This document shows positions 1 to 6,821 of a stretch of DNA of 16,981 bases, one piece after another. A model generated the notes under the pieces. That model searched no databases and was not told the origin of the DNA. It was given only the letters and a program-made list of their open reading frames with translations. The translations under genes were made by a program, and so were the position numbers. This stretch comes from Ruminococcaceae bacterium UBA3451. GTDB lineage: Bacteria; Bacillota; Clostridia; Oscillospirales; Acutalibacteraceae. The stretch spans positions 1 to 16,981 of the forward strand of contig DFRY01000069.1 of assembly GCA_002378845.1 (NCBI GenBank). The letters are read 5' to 3'. How positions within the stretch are numbered: position 1 is the stretch's first letter; each line of letters starts with the position of its first letter.

Positions 1-7
1 TAATCTT

Positions 8-84
8 TGGCCCGCCCGGAGGGATTTGAACCCCCGGCCTTCAGAATCGGAATCTGCTGCGATATCCAGCTTCGCCACGGGCGG
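8..84 (-). tRNA. tRNA-Arg (anticodon CCG)
   Basis: Read on the minus strand, this 77-nt stretch folds as a tRNA with an encoded 3' CCA. The acceptor stem CCGCCCG/CGGGCGG is fully paired. The D arm is GCGA/TCGC with GG in the loop. The T arm GGGGG/CCCTC has one G-T wobble and a TTCAAAT loop. The anticodon loop TTCCGAT places CCG at positions 34-36, so it reads the arginine codon CGG. The anticodon stem GCAGA/TCTGA has a G27-A43 mismatch at its outer pair, which is mildly odd. Its own promoter lies just upstream. Confidence 0.95.
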
Positions 85-99
85 GTATATAGCTTTACT

Positions 100-127
100 A
101 TTATAGCACAATCACGTTGGAAGTCAA
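100..127 (-). promoter_or_regulatory. sigma-A promoter of tRNA-Arg
   Basis: On the minus strand, TTGACT (127-122) is followed after 16 bp by a perfect TATAAT (105-100). The predicted start of transcription is near 93, about 9 nt before the mature tRNA 5' end. The -35 box nearly abuts the palindromic hairpin at 133-158. Confidence 0.8.
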
Positions 128-132
128 CAGGG

Positions 133-162
133 AAGCGGCAGGGAATTCCCTGCCGCTTTTTT
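133..162 (+). terminator. hairpin downstream of serpin gene, U-tract on plus strand
   Basis: Positions 133-158 form a perfect 26-nt palindrome with arms containing GCGGCAGGG/CCCTGCCGC. A T run (157-162) follows on the plus strand. It lies between the end of the minus-strand serpin gene and the tRNA promoter. For minus-strand readthrough the tail is only TTCCCTGTT, so the canonical terminator orientation is opposite to the genes on both sides. It may still act in both directions. Confidence 0.55.
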
Positions 163-197
163 ATATTTCCTTCCCTGAAAGGGATTTATGCAACCCT

Positions 198-1577
198 TTA
201 TTTTGCGGGATTGTTCACCGTGCCAAGGAAAATCGGCAGACCGGTCTGCATGTCAATAATCGCGTAAAGGAACGGGCGGTTAAAATCGATATTTTTTACA
301 TCGACCGGCATGCTGGTAACAGACATTTGCACTTCGGTCGCTGCGCCGGCCTTTGCGCCCGCTTCGTCTACCTGAATAAATGTTTTATGCAGTACGTCGC
401 TGACAAACAGTTTTCCCAGGGATGTGGTGCCCATGTTGCTGAAATCAGCTTTCTGGGCATCGAACGCGTCTGTAATGCCCAACGCTTTCAGCGGGTCGTT
501 CAAATCGACCTGAAATTCGTATTTGAATTTCGGCAGCGAGCAATCCGCTGTGCCGTCGGCAGATTTTACCAAACTTAAAAATTGTTCGCCGGTTAAATTC
601 CCGATATAATCCTCCAATGCGGTGCCCTCGTTCGGCAGTACCGCCGCAAAAGCATAGCGGGAATCCTTAAAATGCTTCAGCATGCCCTGTGCGTTATCGT
701 CGTGGAGATACTGTTCCGTGGATTTCATAAAGGGTACGGAAACCGTACCGTCCGGCGCGGTAAACTTGCCGTTGGTGCTGGAATCATATTGCTTTTGCCA
801 CTCATCCTCAAAATACAGGGTATTTATCAGGTACATCATTGTGTTCGCGTCAATGGAATCCACCATTTTATCGATTTTTCCGTCCGTGTGCTCTTTGACC
901 CAGTCGTTCATTTTGCCGGCGGTATCCGGCTTGTCAAAATCAAGCTGGAATGCGCCCGCGCCGAAAAAATCGGCATTGCGCTGCAAAAAATCTTTTTTTA
1001 CGTTAAGTCCGGTGCTGCGGTACCAAATGGAATTGCCGATTTGAATTTTGCTGTCCTTTTCCGGTACCAGACTTTTCGCTAAGTCATAATAATTCCGGTT
1101 CAGCTCGCTTAACTCCAATCCGCCACCCAGCACATTCTGGAACTGGGTCAGCGTATTGCCCGTTGCTCCGTTTGCGGTCATTCCGAGCGCGAGGGAAACG
1201 GAAAGCGGAGAAACTAACGAGTTGGCGTCTTTTTTCACCGTTTTCTGAAACAGCTTAACGGAAAAATCCGCCATAGAAGCGACAAAACTGTCGCCGACCG
1301 TAGTTTCGAAACTCATTTTGTTCGGGGTAATACCCTGCATCAGGTTTTCAGACGCCTTTACGGTATTAATCGGTGCAAATACATTGCTGAACAGCAGCGC
1401 GCAGACCAAAACCACTGCCAGCGCCGGCACTGCAACAAATTTCAGCATACGGCGGTTCTTCTTCGGGGCGGCGCCTAATTGGTTGTTCAGCCAGCGCGCC
1501 GTTTCCCGCTGAAAATTTTCCGTTGCTTTCACTTCGCTAATTTGAGAAATATATTTTTCCACATTTGATTTATTCAT
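198..1577 (-). CDS. Membrane-anchored serpin, putative RsiV-like anti-sigma sensor
   Basis: This 459-residue protein has three parts. Residues 1-43 are polar and end in a basic patch (KKNRR), so they should lie in the cytoplasm. Residues about 44-66 form one hydrophobic helix. Residues about 100-457 are a full-length serpin domain. Serpin marks include SPLSVSLALGM near 123, the NTLYFEDEW block near 252, and the C-terminal FNRPFLYAI near 432. The reactive-centre hinge (EAGAKAGAAT, 405-414) is the small-residue type found in inhibitory serpins; counting from Gly407 as P15 puts P1-P1' at Thr421-Ser422. Serpins trap serine or cysteine proteases by a cleavage-driven conformational change. The start codon overlaps the ECF sigma gene by 8 nt and has AGGAGG 8 nt upstream (1591-1586). 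The anti-sigma role of the N-terminus is inferred from gene order and topology. The alternative is a plain anchored protease inhibitor controlled by the sigma factor. Confidence 0.9.
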   Translation of the reverse strand: MNKSNVEKYISQISEVKATENFQRETARWLNNQLGAAPKKNRRMLKFVAVPALAVVLVCALLFSNVFAPINTVKASENLMQGITPNKMSFETTVGDSFVASMADFSVKLFQKTVKKDANSLVSPLSVSLALGMTANGATGNTLTQFQNVLGGGLELSELNRNYYDLAKSLVPEKDSKIQIGNSIWYRSTGLNVKKDFLQRNADFFGAGAFQLDFDKPDTAGKMNDWVKEHTDGKIDKMVDSIDANTMMYLINTLYFEDEWQKQYDSSTNGKFTAPDGTVSVPFMKSTEQYLHDDNAQGMLKHFKDSRYAFAAVLPNEGTALEDYIGNLTGEQFLSLVKSADGTADCSLPKFKYEFQVDLNDPLKALGITDAFDAQKADFSNMGTTSLGKLFVSDVLHKTFIQVDEAGAKAGAATEVQMSVTSMPVDVKNIDFNRPFLYAIIDMQTGLPIFLGTVNNPAK

Positions 1578-2055
1578 TGTCGAAACCTCCTGCCAGCGAT
1601 TCCCTCAACTGCCCGCGGGCGCGGTGCAGCCATGAGGCAACCGTATTCTCTTTTTGCCGTAAAATCTCCGCAATTTGAGCCACGCTCATATCCTCATAAT
1701 AATGCAGATAAATTACGTTTCGGAATTTGACCGGCAAACGCATCACAGCGTCTAAAACCTCGTTGTTTTTCTCGTTTTGAGGAATACTATCTTCCAGTGC
1801 GGCTCGTTTCCGAAACCACGCAGATCGTTGATAATCCCTGCAAAGATTTACGGTTACGCGTATGACCCATGCTTTTTCATGAGCCTCGCTTTCAAAAGCC
1901 GGGCAGGAAGTCAAAAGCTTCAGGAATACTTCCTGTGCCACATCTTCTGCGTCGGCCATACTTTTCAGATTTTGAAACGCGATGCGGACTACCATGTCGG
2001 AGTATTGATTCAGGCTTTCCTGAATTCGATCATTGACGTCTAATGATGTATTCAA
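1570..2055 (-). CDS. ECF-family RNA polymerase sigma factor
   Basis: This is a 161-residue, group 4 (extracytoplasmic function) sigma factor with only regions 2 and 4. Region 2 covers about residues 12-80, with DAEDVAQEVFLK at 35-46 and the -10-reading segment WVIRVTVNLCRDY at 63-75. Region 4 covers about 105-152, with the helix-turn-helix DMSVAQIAEIL...ENTVASWLHRARGQL. Such proteins direct RNA polymerase to stress or envelope promoters and are normally held by a co-transcribed anti-sigma factor. Here the only partner is the overlapping serpin gene. The start is TTG at 2055, with AGGGGG (2069-2064) 8 nt upstream; the next in-frame ATG is 20 codons further in and would cut region 2. An ECF-type promoter candidate just upstream suggests self-activation. 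Confidence 0.93.
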   Translation of the reverse strand: MNTSLDVNDRIQESLNQYSDMVVRIAFQNLKSMADAEDVAQEVFLKLLTSCPAFESEAHEKAWVIRVTVNLCRDYQRSAWFRKRAALEDSIPQNEKNNEVLDAVMRLPVKFRNVIYLHYYEDMSVAQIAEILRQKENTVASWLHRARGQLRESLAGGFDNE

Positions 2056-2079
2056 TCCTTTCGCCCCCTACAAATGTAA

Positions 2080-2106
2080 TACGAATGAAACTGCCGCCGG
2101 ATTGCA
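2080..2106 (-). promoter_or_regulatory. candidate ECF-type promoter of the sigma-serpin operon
   Basis: The minus strand carries TGCAAT (2106-2101), a 17-bp spacer, then CGTA (2083-2080). This resembles the TGAAAC/TGCAAC plus CGTA/CGTC elements recognised by Bacillus SigW/SigV/SigM-type factors. Its position would give a leader of about 20 nt that starts just before the AGGGGG ribosome site. The match is short, so it is a suggestion only. Confidence 0.4.
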
Positions 2107-2202
2107 GCAGGAAAAAATATTTCTGAAAATTTCTTCTGGCCCCCCGGCAGCGCTGCTTTGCGCACATGCAACATCCGTCTATAAAAATGAAACATTTCTT
2201 GC

Positions 2203-2231
2203 TTGCGCTTCAATATATTTGGGAATAAAAT
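2203..2231 (+). promoter_or_regulatory. sigma-A promoter of galKTE
   Basis: TTGCGC (2203-2208), 17 bp, TAAAAT (2226-2231). Transcription would start near 2238 and leave a leader of about 109 nt before galK, which contains the inverted repeat at 2292-2323. A second -35-like TTGACT at 2285 has no good -10 partner. The 291-bp stretch 2056-2346 between the divergent sigma and galK genes holds these signals and no convincing gene. Confidence 0.55.
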
Positions 2232-2291
2232 GAAACCAGAAACAGGTTGATTTTCGGCGGCCGCGCCAACCGCTCACGCTGAAATTGACTA

Positions 2292-2323
2292 TTACAAAGT
2301 ACACCGAATTTCGTAAGTTGTAA
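2292..2323. promoter_or_regulatory. inverted repeat in galK leader, operator-like
   Basis: TTACAAAGTAC (2292-2302) and GTAAGTTGTAA (2313-2323) match as inverted repeats at 9 of 11 positions with a 10-nt centre. The arm centres are 21 bp apart, two helical turns, which suits a dimeric DNA-binding protein. It lies inside the predicted leader and ends about 8 nt before the AGGGGAGG ribosome site, so an RNA hairpin is the alternative. Confidence 0.45.
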
Positions 2324-2346
2324 ATGATAAAGGGGAGGCAATTGAA

Positions 2347-3633
2347 ATGTTGTCTGCAAAAGTAAAAGAACTTCTGTCACAGGGTAAATATGATGAGAAC
2401 TTTATGTCGCTTTATGTCTGCGGCCCGGAAAAGCTGGCGCATTACCGCACCCGGCTGCTCCGTGCGGTGGAAGCCTTTGAAGCACTGTACGGCACCGACC
2501 GGGAAATTGGTATTTTCAGCGCACCGGGAAGAACGGAAGTGGGCGGAAACCACACCGACCATCAGCGCGGGCGCGTGCTTGCGGCAAGCGTTAACCTTGA
2601 CGTAATTGCGGTGGTCGCAAAAAATGATAAGAACAAAGTAAACATAAAATCCGAAGGCTACCCCATGGACACGCTGGATGCGGCCGACCTTGCCGTGAAA
2701 CCGGGCGAACGCAACACGTCGCTTTCGCTTATCCGCGGGATTCTGGCCAAATTCACCGAACTGGGCTATCAAATGGGCGGCTTCGACGCCTATACCACTT
2801 CCAACGTGCTTTCCGGCTCGGGGCTTTCCTCTTCGGCGGCATTTGAAGTGCTGGTGGGCACCATAGTGAACGGCCTGTTCTGCGACGGAAAAGAAAGCGC
2901 GCTGAAAATTGCGCAGATTGGTCAATATGCGGAAAACGTGTACTTCGGCAAACCCTGCGGCCTGATGGACCAGGCGGCAAGCTCAGTGGGCGGCTTCACC
3001 ACCATTGACTTCGGCGACGCCGAACACCCGCAGGTGGAGCGCATTGATTTCGACTTTAAAAACTGCGGCTACGCGCTCTGTATTATCGACACGGCGGGCA
3101 GTCACGCCGACCTGACCCCCGACTATGCGGCCATTCCGGCGGAAATGAAACAGGTTGCGGCTATTTTCGGGAAAGAGGTTCTTTCCGAAGTGGATGAAAA
3201 AACTTTTTATGAAAATATTGCTAAGGTGCGTGAAAAAGTGGGCGACCGCGGTATTCTGCGCGCAATGCACTTCTTCGGCGACAACGCAAGGGTTTTGGAT
3301 GAAGTCGCCGCACTGAAAGCAAACAATTTTGACGAGTTTAAAAAGCTGATCGTGGAAAGCGGCCGTTCCTCCTACATGTATTTACAGAACGTGTTTTCTC
3401 CTTCACATGTACAGGAACAGGGCGTTTCCCTCACGTTGGCGCTGTGCCAACGGCTGCTTGACAAAGTAGGCGGCGCATACCGCGTACACGGAGGCGGCTT
3501 TGCCGGAACGGTACAGACGTTTGTTCCGGTGGATTACCTTGCCGAATTTATCCGCGAAATCGAAGCGGCACTCGGCAAAGGCAGCTGCCATACCCTTTCC
3601 ATCCGCCCGGTCGGCGGAATTCGTATGATATAA
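2347..3633 (+). CDS. galK: Galactokinase
   Basis: This 428-residue GHMP kinase phosphorylates galactose at O1 with ATP, the first Leloir step. The galactokinase signature is at 61-72 in an altered form, GRTEVGGNHTDH, where the classical sequence is GRxNLIGEHTDY. The GHMP ATP loop GSGLSSSA is at 157-164. The likely catalytic aspartate is Asp208 in CGLMDQA, and the C-terminal glycine motif GGGFAG is at 382-387. The ATG has AGGGGAGG (2331-2338) 8 nt upstream. It is first in galK-galT-galE, with galT 17 nt downstream. The Glu-to-Asn change in the sugar-binding motif is noteworthy, but a galactose role is strongly supported by galT and galE alongside. Confidence 0.93.
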   Translation: MLSAKVKELLSQGKYDENFMSLYVCGPEKLAHYRTRLLRAVEAFEALYGTDREIGIFSAPGRTEVGGNHTDHQRGRVLAASVNLDVIAVVAKNDKNKVNIKSEGYPMDTLDAADLAVKPGERNTSLSLIRGILAKFTELGYQMGGFDAYTTSNVLSGSGLSSSAAFEVLVGTIVNGLFCDGKESALKIAQIGQYAENVYFGKPCGLMDQAASSVGGFTTIDFGDAEHPQVERIDFDFKNCGYALCIIDTAGSHADLTPDYAAIPAEMKQVAAIFGKEVLSEVDEKTFYENIAKVREKVGDRGILRAMHFFGDNARVLDEVAALKANNFDEFKKLIVESGRSSYMYLQNVFSPSHVQEQGVSLTLALCQRLLDKVGGAYRVHGGGFAGTVQTFVPVDYLAEFIREIEAALGKGSCHTLSIRPVGGIRMI

Positions 3634-3650
3634 CAGGAGGACGAAAAAAA

Positions 3651-4619
3651 TTGGCTGAATTAAGATGGCACCCGTTAATTAAAGATTGGATTATGATTGC
3701 TTCGCACCGGCAGGGCCGCCCGCAGATGCCCAAGGACTACTGCCCGTTCTGCCCTAGCTTTGGCAATGTTCCCGAATATGAAGTAATGGAGTACGACAAC
3801 GACTTTCCGGCGCTTTCAATGAACCCGCCCGAACCGGACGACGTTGCGAACGACTTTTTCAAGGTAAAACCCAGCTACGGCAAGTGCGAAGTCATTCTGT
3901 ATTCCCCAGGCCACACTGTCACCCTGCCGGAGCTTTCCGATTCCCATATGAAAAAACTGGTCGACCTTTGGTGCGAGCGGTTCCAGGTAATCCGTTCCGA
4001 CGAAAAGATAAAATACGTATTTATTTTTGAAAACCGCGGCGAAATGGTGGGCGTTACCATGCCGCACCCCCACGGCCAAATTTATGGCTACTCGTTCCTG
4101 CCGAAAAAGCTGGAACTTGAAACCGGCTCTGCAAAAGAGTATTATGAAGAGAAGCAAGCCTGCCTGTTCTGTGATATGCTGAAAAACGAGCTGGAAGAAG
4201 ACCGCCGCATCATCTTTAAGAATGAGCATTTTACGGTATTCCTCCCGTTCTACAGTGAATATCCTTATGGGGTGTACATTATGTCGAACCGGCATGTTCC
4301 TTACATGACGGACTTTACCGAAGCGGAAAAAGAATCCCTTGGCCTTACCATCCGCGACACAGTCGGAATGCTTGACAGCCTGTTCGGCTTCCGGTTCCCG
4401 TACATGATGTGCATGCACAACGCCCCGGTCAACTCCGGCGATTATTCAAAGGATTTCCATTTCCACATTGAATTCTTCCCGCCGATGCGAAGCGCCGACA
4501 AACAGAAATTCAACGCTTCCAGCGAAACCGGCGCATGGGCCAGCTGCAACCCAACCTGCCCCGAAGATACTTCCGAGGAACTTCGTGCGGCATACAAACG
4601 TTATAAGGAGAATACATGA
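3651..4619 (+). CDS. galT: Galactose-1-phosphate uridylyltransferase
   Basis: This 322-residue protein exchanges UMP between UDP-glucose and galactose-1-phosphate, giving UDP-galactose and glucose-1-phosphate. The HIT-superfamily active site HPHGQ is at 139-143, with His141 as the nucleophile. Zinc-site residues seen in the E. coli enzyme have counterparts in CPFC (31-34) and His88, and the second metal motif HFHIE follows MHNAPVNSG near the C-terminus. This is the type 1 enzyme, somewhat shorter than the E. coli protein. The start is TTG at 3651 with AGGAGG (3635-3640) 10 nt upstream; no ATG fits as well. Its stop overlaps the first possible galE ATG, so the two are probably translationally coupled. 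Confidence 0.95.
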   Translation: MAELRWHPLIKDWIMIASHRQGRPQMPKDYCPFCPSFGNVPEYEVMEYDNDFPALSMNPPEPDDVANDFFKVKPSYGKCEVILYSPGHTVTLPELSDSHMKKLVDLWCERFQVIRSDEKIKYVFIFENRGEMVGVTMPHPHGQIYGYSFLPKKLELETGSAKEYYEEKQACLFCDMLKNELEEDRRIIFKNEHFTVFLPFYSEYPYGVYIMSNRHVPYMTDFTEAEKESLGLTIRDTVGMLDSLFGFRFPYMMCMHNAPVNSGDYSKDFHFHIEFFPPMRSADKQKFNASSETGAWASCNPTCPEDTSEELRAAYKRYKENT

Positions 4620-5617
4620 TGAAAGTATTGGTTACCGGCGGTGCGGGCTATATTGGCTCCCATACCTGCATTGCGCTTTTAAACAGCGGATACGATATCA
4701 TTGTAATGGACAATTACTGCAATTCTTCCCCTGAAGTACTGAACATTGTTGAAAAGCTCACTGGAAAAACCTTCCCTGTGTACGAATGCGACATGCTGGA
4801 TTACGAGGGCTTCGGAAAGATTCTTGAAGAAAATAAAATCGACGCCGTCATTCATTTTGCCGGACTGAAAGCCGTCGGTGAATCTGTCGGCAAGCCGCTG
4901 GAATATTACCACAACAATCTGGTGGGTACCATTAATCTGTTAAGACTGATGAAGCAGCACGACGTGAAAAAGCTGGTATTCAGTTCTTCCGCAACGGTTT
5001 ACGGCATGAACAATACCGCACCATTCCACGAGGAGATGCCGCTTTCCACCACAAACCCGTACGGCACTACCAAACTGATGATTGAAAATATTCTGAGGGA
5101 CCTTTGCTTTGCCGAAAAGGACTGGAAAGTCGCCCTGCTTCGTTACTTCAACCCCATTGGGGCGCATCAGAGCGGATTGATTGGCGAAAACCCGAACGGA
5201 ATTCCGAACAACCTGATGCCTTACATTATGAAGGTTGCAGTCGGCAAGCTGGAATGCCTGAGCGTGTACGGCGACGACTACCCCACCCCGGACGGAACCG
5301 GCGTTCGCGATTACATTCATGTGTGCGACCTTGCGGAAGGCCACCTGAAAGCGCTGGAAAAACTGGACTCCGTGGAAGGCGCGCAGGCGTACAACCTTGG
5401 CACCGGCAAAGGCAGCAGCGTGCTCGACGTGGTTCACGCGTTTGAAAAAGCAAGCGGCAAACCGGTAAATTATAAAATCAGCCCGCGCAGACCCGGCGAT
5501 ATTGCGGAATGCTACGCCGATGTTTCCAAAGCGAAAAAGGAACTTGGGTGGGAAGCCACTTACACCCTGGACGATATGTGCAGGGACAGCTGGAATTTCA
5601 TTAAAAACCAGGGTTGA
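4619..5617 (+). CDS. galE: UDP-glucose 4-epimerase
   Basis: This short-chain dehydrogenase/reductase family epimerase interconverts UDP-galactose and UDP-glucose using bound NAD, completing the Leloir cycle. The NAD-binding GGAGYIG is at 7-13. The catalytic Ser124 lies in FSSSATVYG, and Tyr148/Lys152 form YxxxK in PYGTTK. Length (332) is typical. Two adjacent ATGs exist at 4616 and 4619. AAGGAG (4605-4610) is 5 nt from the first and 8 nt from the second, and the second gives the usual MKVLVTGG N-terminus, so I chose it. The first would overlap galT by ATGA. The operon ends at the terminator 9 nt downstream. Confidence 0.96.
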   Translation: MKVLVTGGAGYIGSHTCIALLNSGYDIIVMDNYCNSSPEVLNIVEKLTGKTFPVYECDMLDYEGFGKILEENKIDAVIHFAGLKAVGESVGKPLEYYHNNLVGTINLLRLMKQHDVKKLVFSSSATVYGMNNTAPFHEEMPLSTTNPYGTTKLMIENILRDLCFAEKDWKVALLRYFNPIGAHQSGLIGENPNGIPNNLMPYIMKVAVGKLECLSVYGDDYPTPDGTGVRDYIHVCDLAEGHLKALEKLDSVEGAQAYNLGTGKGSSVLDVVHAFEKASGKPVNYKISPRRPGDIAECYADVSKAKKELGWEATYTLDDMCRDSWNFIKNQG

Positions 5618-5625
5618 TCGGATTG

Positions 5626-5661
5626 AAAATGCTCCGTGCCTTTCGGCACGGAGCATTTTTT
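5626..5661. terminator. terminator of galKTE, probably bidirectional
   Basis: ATGCTCCGTGCC (5629-5640) pairs perfectly with GGCACGGAGCAT (5645-5656) across a TTTC loop. Six T residues follow on the plus strand (5656-5661). On the minus strand the same hairpin is followed by TTTTC, so it could also end the convergent sensing operon whose last stop codon is at 5666. Confidence 0.9.
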
Positions 5662-5665
5662 GTAT

Positions 5666-6715
5666 TCAGCGCAAATAGTCGATAATATCCTGGTAATTGT
5701 CTTTGGTTACCACCTTATAGGGAATGCGCACGTAATGGCCGCTCTGCATTTTTATAGAGCCGGAGGGTGTTGTGCCTGTGGAGTAAGAATAGGCAAGGTC
5801 AAAAATCGCCTGCGCCTGTGCCTTCGGGTCGTTGAATACCGTGCCGAACATGCTGCCGTCGCCGATTGCCTTCAGCCCCGGCTGCGTTGCGTCAATCCCC
5901 ACCACAATGGGTTTGGATTCGAGCTTGCTATCGCGGATTGCGTCAATCGCGCCGAGCGCCATGTCGTCGTTATTACTGAACACCACTTCGATGCGTGAGC
6001 CGAATTTGTCCAGCCACTGGGTCATTTTCGCGGTAGCCTGTGCACGCTGCCAGTTGGCAATGTCATCGGCCAGTTTTTCTACATAAATGCCCGCGCTGGT
6101 TACCGCTTTTACGGAATATTCGGTGCGCAGAAGCGCGTCCTGGTGCTCCTGCTCGCCTTCCAGCATTACATACTGAATTTTGCCGTCGCCGTTTTTATCC
6201 AAAGCCTTATTGTTTTTCCACGCGTTGACCACAATTTCACCCTGCAGCCGGCCGGACTGCGCCGCGTCCGCGCCGACATAATAGGCATGGTCCCACATGC
6301 TCAAGTCCTCTTCCACCGGTTCCCGGTTAAAAAAGATAACAGGAATGTTTGCCACCTTTACCTTATTTACAATGACCGCCGCGGCCGTGCGGTCCACTTC
6401 ATTCACGCAGATTACATCGTAATTGTGGGAAATAAAACTGTCCACCTGGTCGTTTTGCAGCGACTGGCTTGACTGACCGTCCACAATGTTGAGCACGATC
6501 TTTTTTCCGCTTTCGATTTCCTCTTTTTTTGCAATCTGCTCCAGATAGGTACAAAGGCTCGACACAAACGTGTCGTCCTTCCGGTAAGCCGCCCCCCCAA
6601 TTTTTATCGTTTCCACTTTTCCGTCACCCGCCGCCCGATCGCAGGAACAAAGCGAGACAAACAGCAGGACGGGAGTCAAAACAGCCGCTGTCATTCGAAG
6701 CCATCGCTTTAACAT
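5666..6715 (-). CDS. MglB-like galactose/glucose-binding lipoprotein (second copy)
   Basis: This 349-residue extracytoplasmic sugar-binding lipoprotein has the signal MLKRWLRMTAAVL with lipobox LCSC (Cys25). It aligns well with E. coli MglB: KDDTF for ligand residues Asp14/Phe16, VNEVD for Asn91, EHQDALLR for His152/Asp154/Arg158, NW for Trp183, SNNDD for Asn211, GIDA for Asp236 and FND for Asn256. The calcium loop DKNGDGKIQ is also present. I chose the ATG at 6715 because AAAGGAAG precedes it; the longer GTG-started frame from 6769 would bury the signal peptide. It is last in the operon with the regulator, kinase and anchored binding protein, away from the ABC genes, which already have their own mglB. 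It may feed the importer, or present galactose to the sensor. Confidence 0.9.
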   Translation of the reverse strand: MLKRWLRMTAAVLTPVLLFVSLCSCDRAAGDGKVETIKIGGAAYRKDDTFVSSLCTYLEQIAKKEEIESGKKIVLNIVDGQSSQSLQNDQVDSFISHNYDVICVNEVDRTAAAVIVNKVKVANIPVIFFNREPVEEDLSMWDHAYYVGADAAQSGRLQGEIVVNAWKNNKALDKNGDGKIQYVMLEGEQEHQDALLRTEYSVKAVTSAGIYVEKLADDIANWQRAQATAKMTQWLDKFGSRIEVVFSNNDDMALGAIDAIRDSKLESKPIVVGIDATQPGLKAIGDGSMFGTVFNDPKAQAQAIFDLAYSYSTGTTPSGSIKMQSGHYVRIPYKVVTKDNYQDIIDYLR

Positions 6716-6801
6716 GAAATCTTCCTTTCTCCGTGCCGAACCACTGCGGAAAAACGGCCGGCCCTGCACGGGATTCCGCCTGCCGCCTGATATAAATTGA
6801 G

Positions 6802-6821
6802 AAGCCGACCCCGGCTTTTTT
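6802..6821 (+). terminator. small hairpin at the end of the anchored binding-protein gene
   Basis: AAGCCG (6802-6807), loop ACCC, CGGCTT (6812-6817), then T to 6821 on the plus strand. It overlaps the minus-strand stop codon at 6822-6820. As at 133-162, the U-tract is on the strand opposite the genes; the minus-strand tail is TTCTCAATTT, a weak match. It may lower transcription of the last gene or only block antisense RNA. Confidence 0.35.

Noticed and set aside
7..267. Plus-strand frame starting MARPEGFEPP
   Set aside because: This is the translated complement of the tRNA-Arg gene, a familiar false protein; it then runs into the terminator hairpin.
2033..2233. 66-codon plus-strand frame between the sigma gene and galK
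   Set aside because: It begins inside the sigma gene on the opposite strand, has no ribosome site and spans the galK promoter.
2285..2290. TTGACT as the main galK -35 box
   Set aside because: No acceptable -10 lies 16-18 bp downstream; TTGCGC-N17-TAAAAT further upstream is better.
3816..4418. 200-codon minus-strand frame
   Set aside because: It is antisense to galT, whose motifs are certain.
4940..5656. 238-codon minus-strand frame
   Set aside because: It is antisense to galE and begins inside the galE terminator hairpin; no recognisable domain.
6715..6769. GTG-started N-terminal extension of the second MglB-like lipoprotein
   Set aside because: It would place a charged segment ahead of the signal peptide; the ATG at 6715 has a ribosome site and gives a normal lipoprotein signal.
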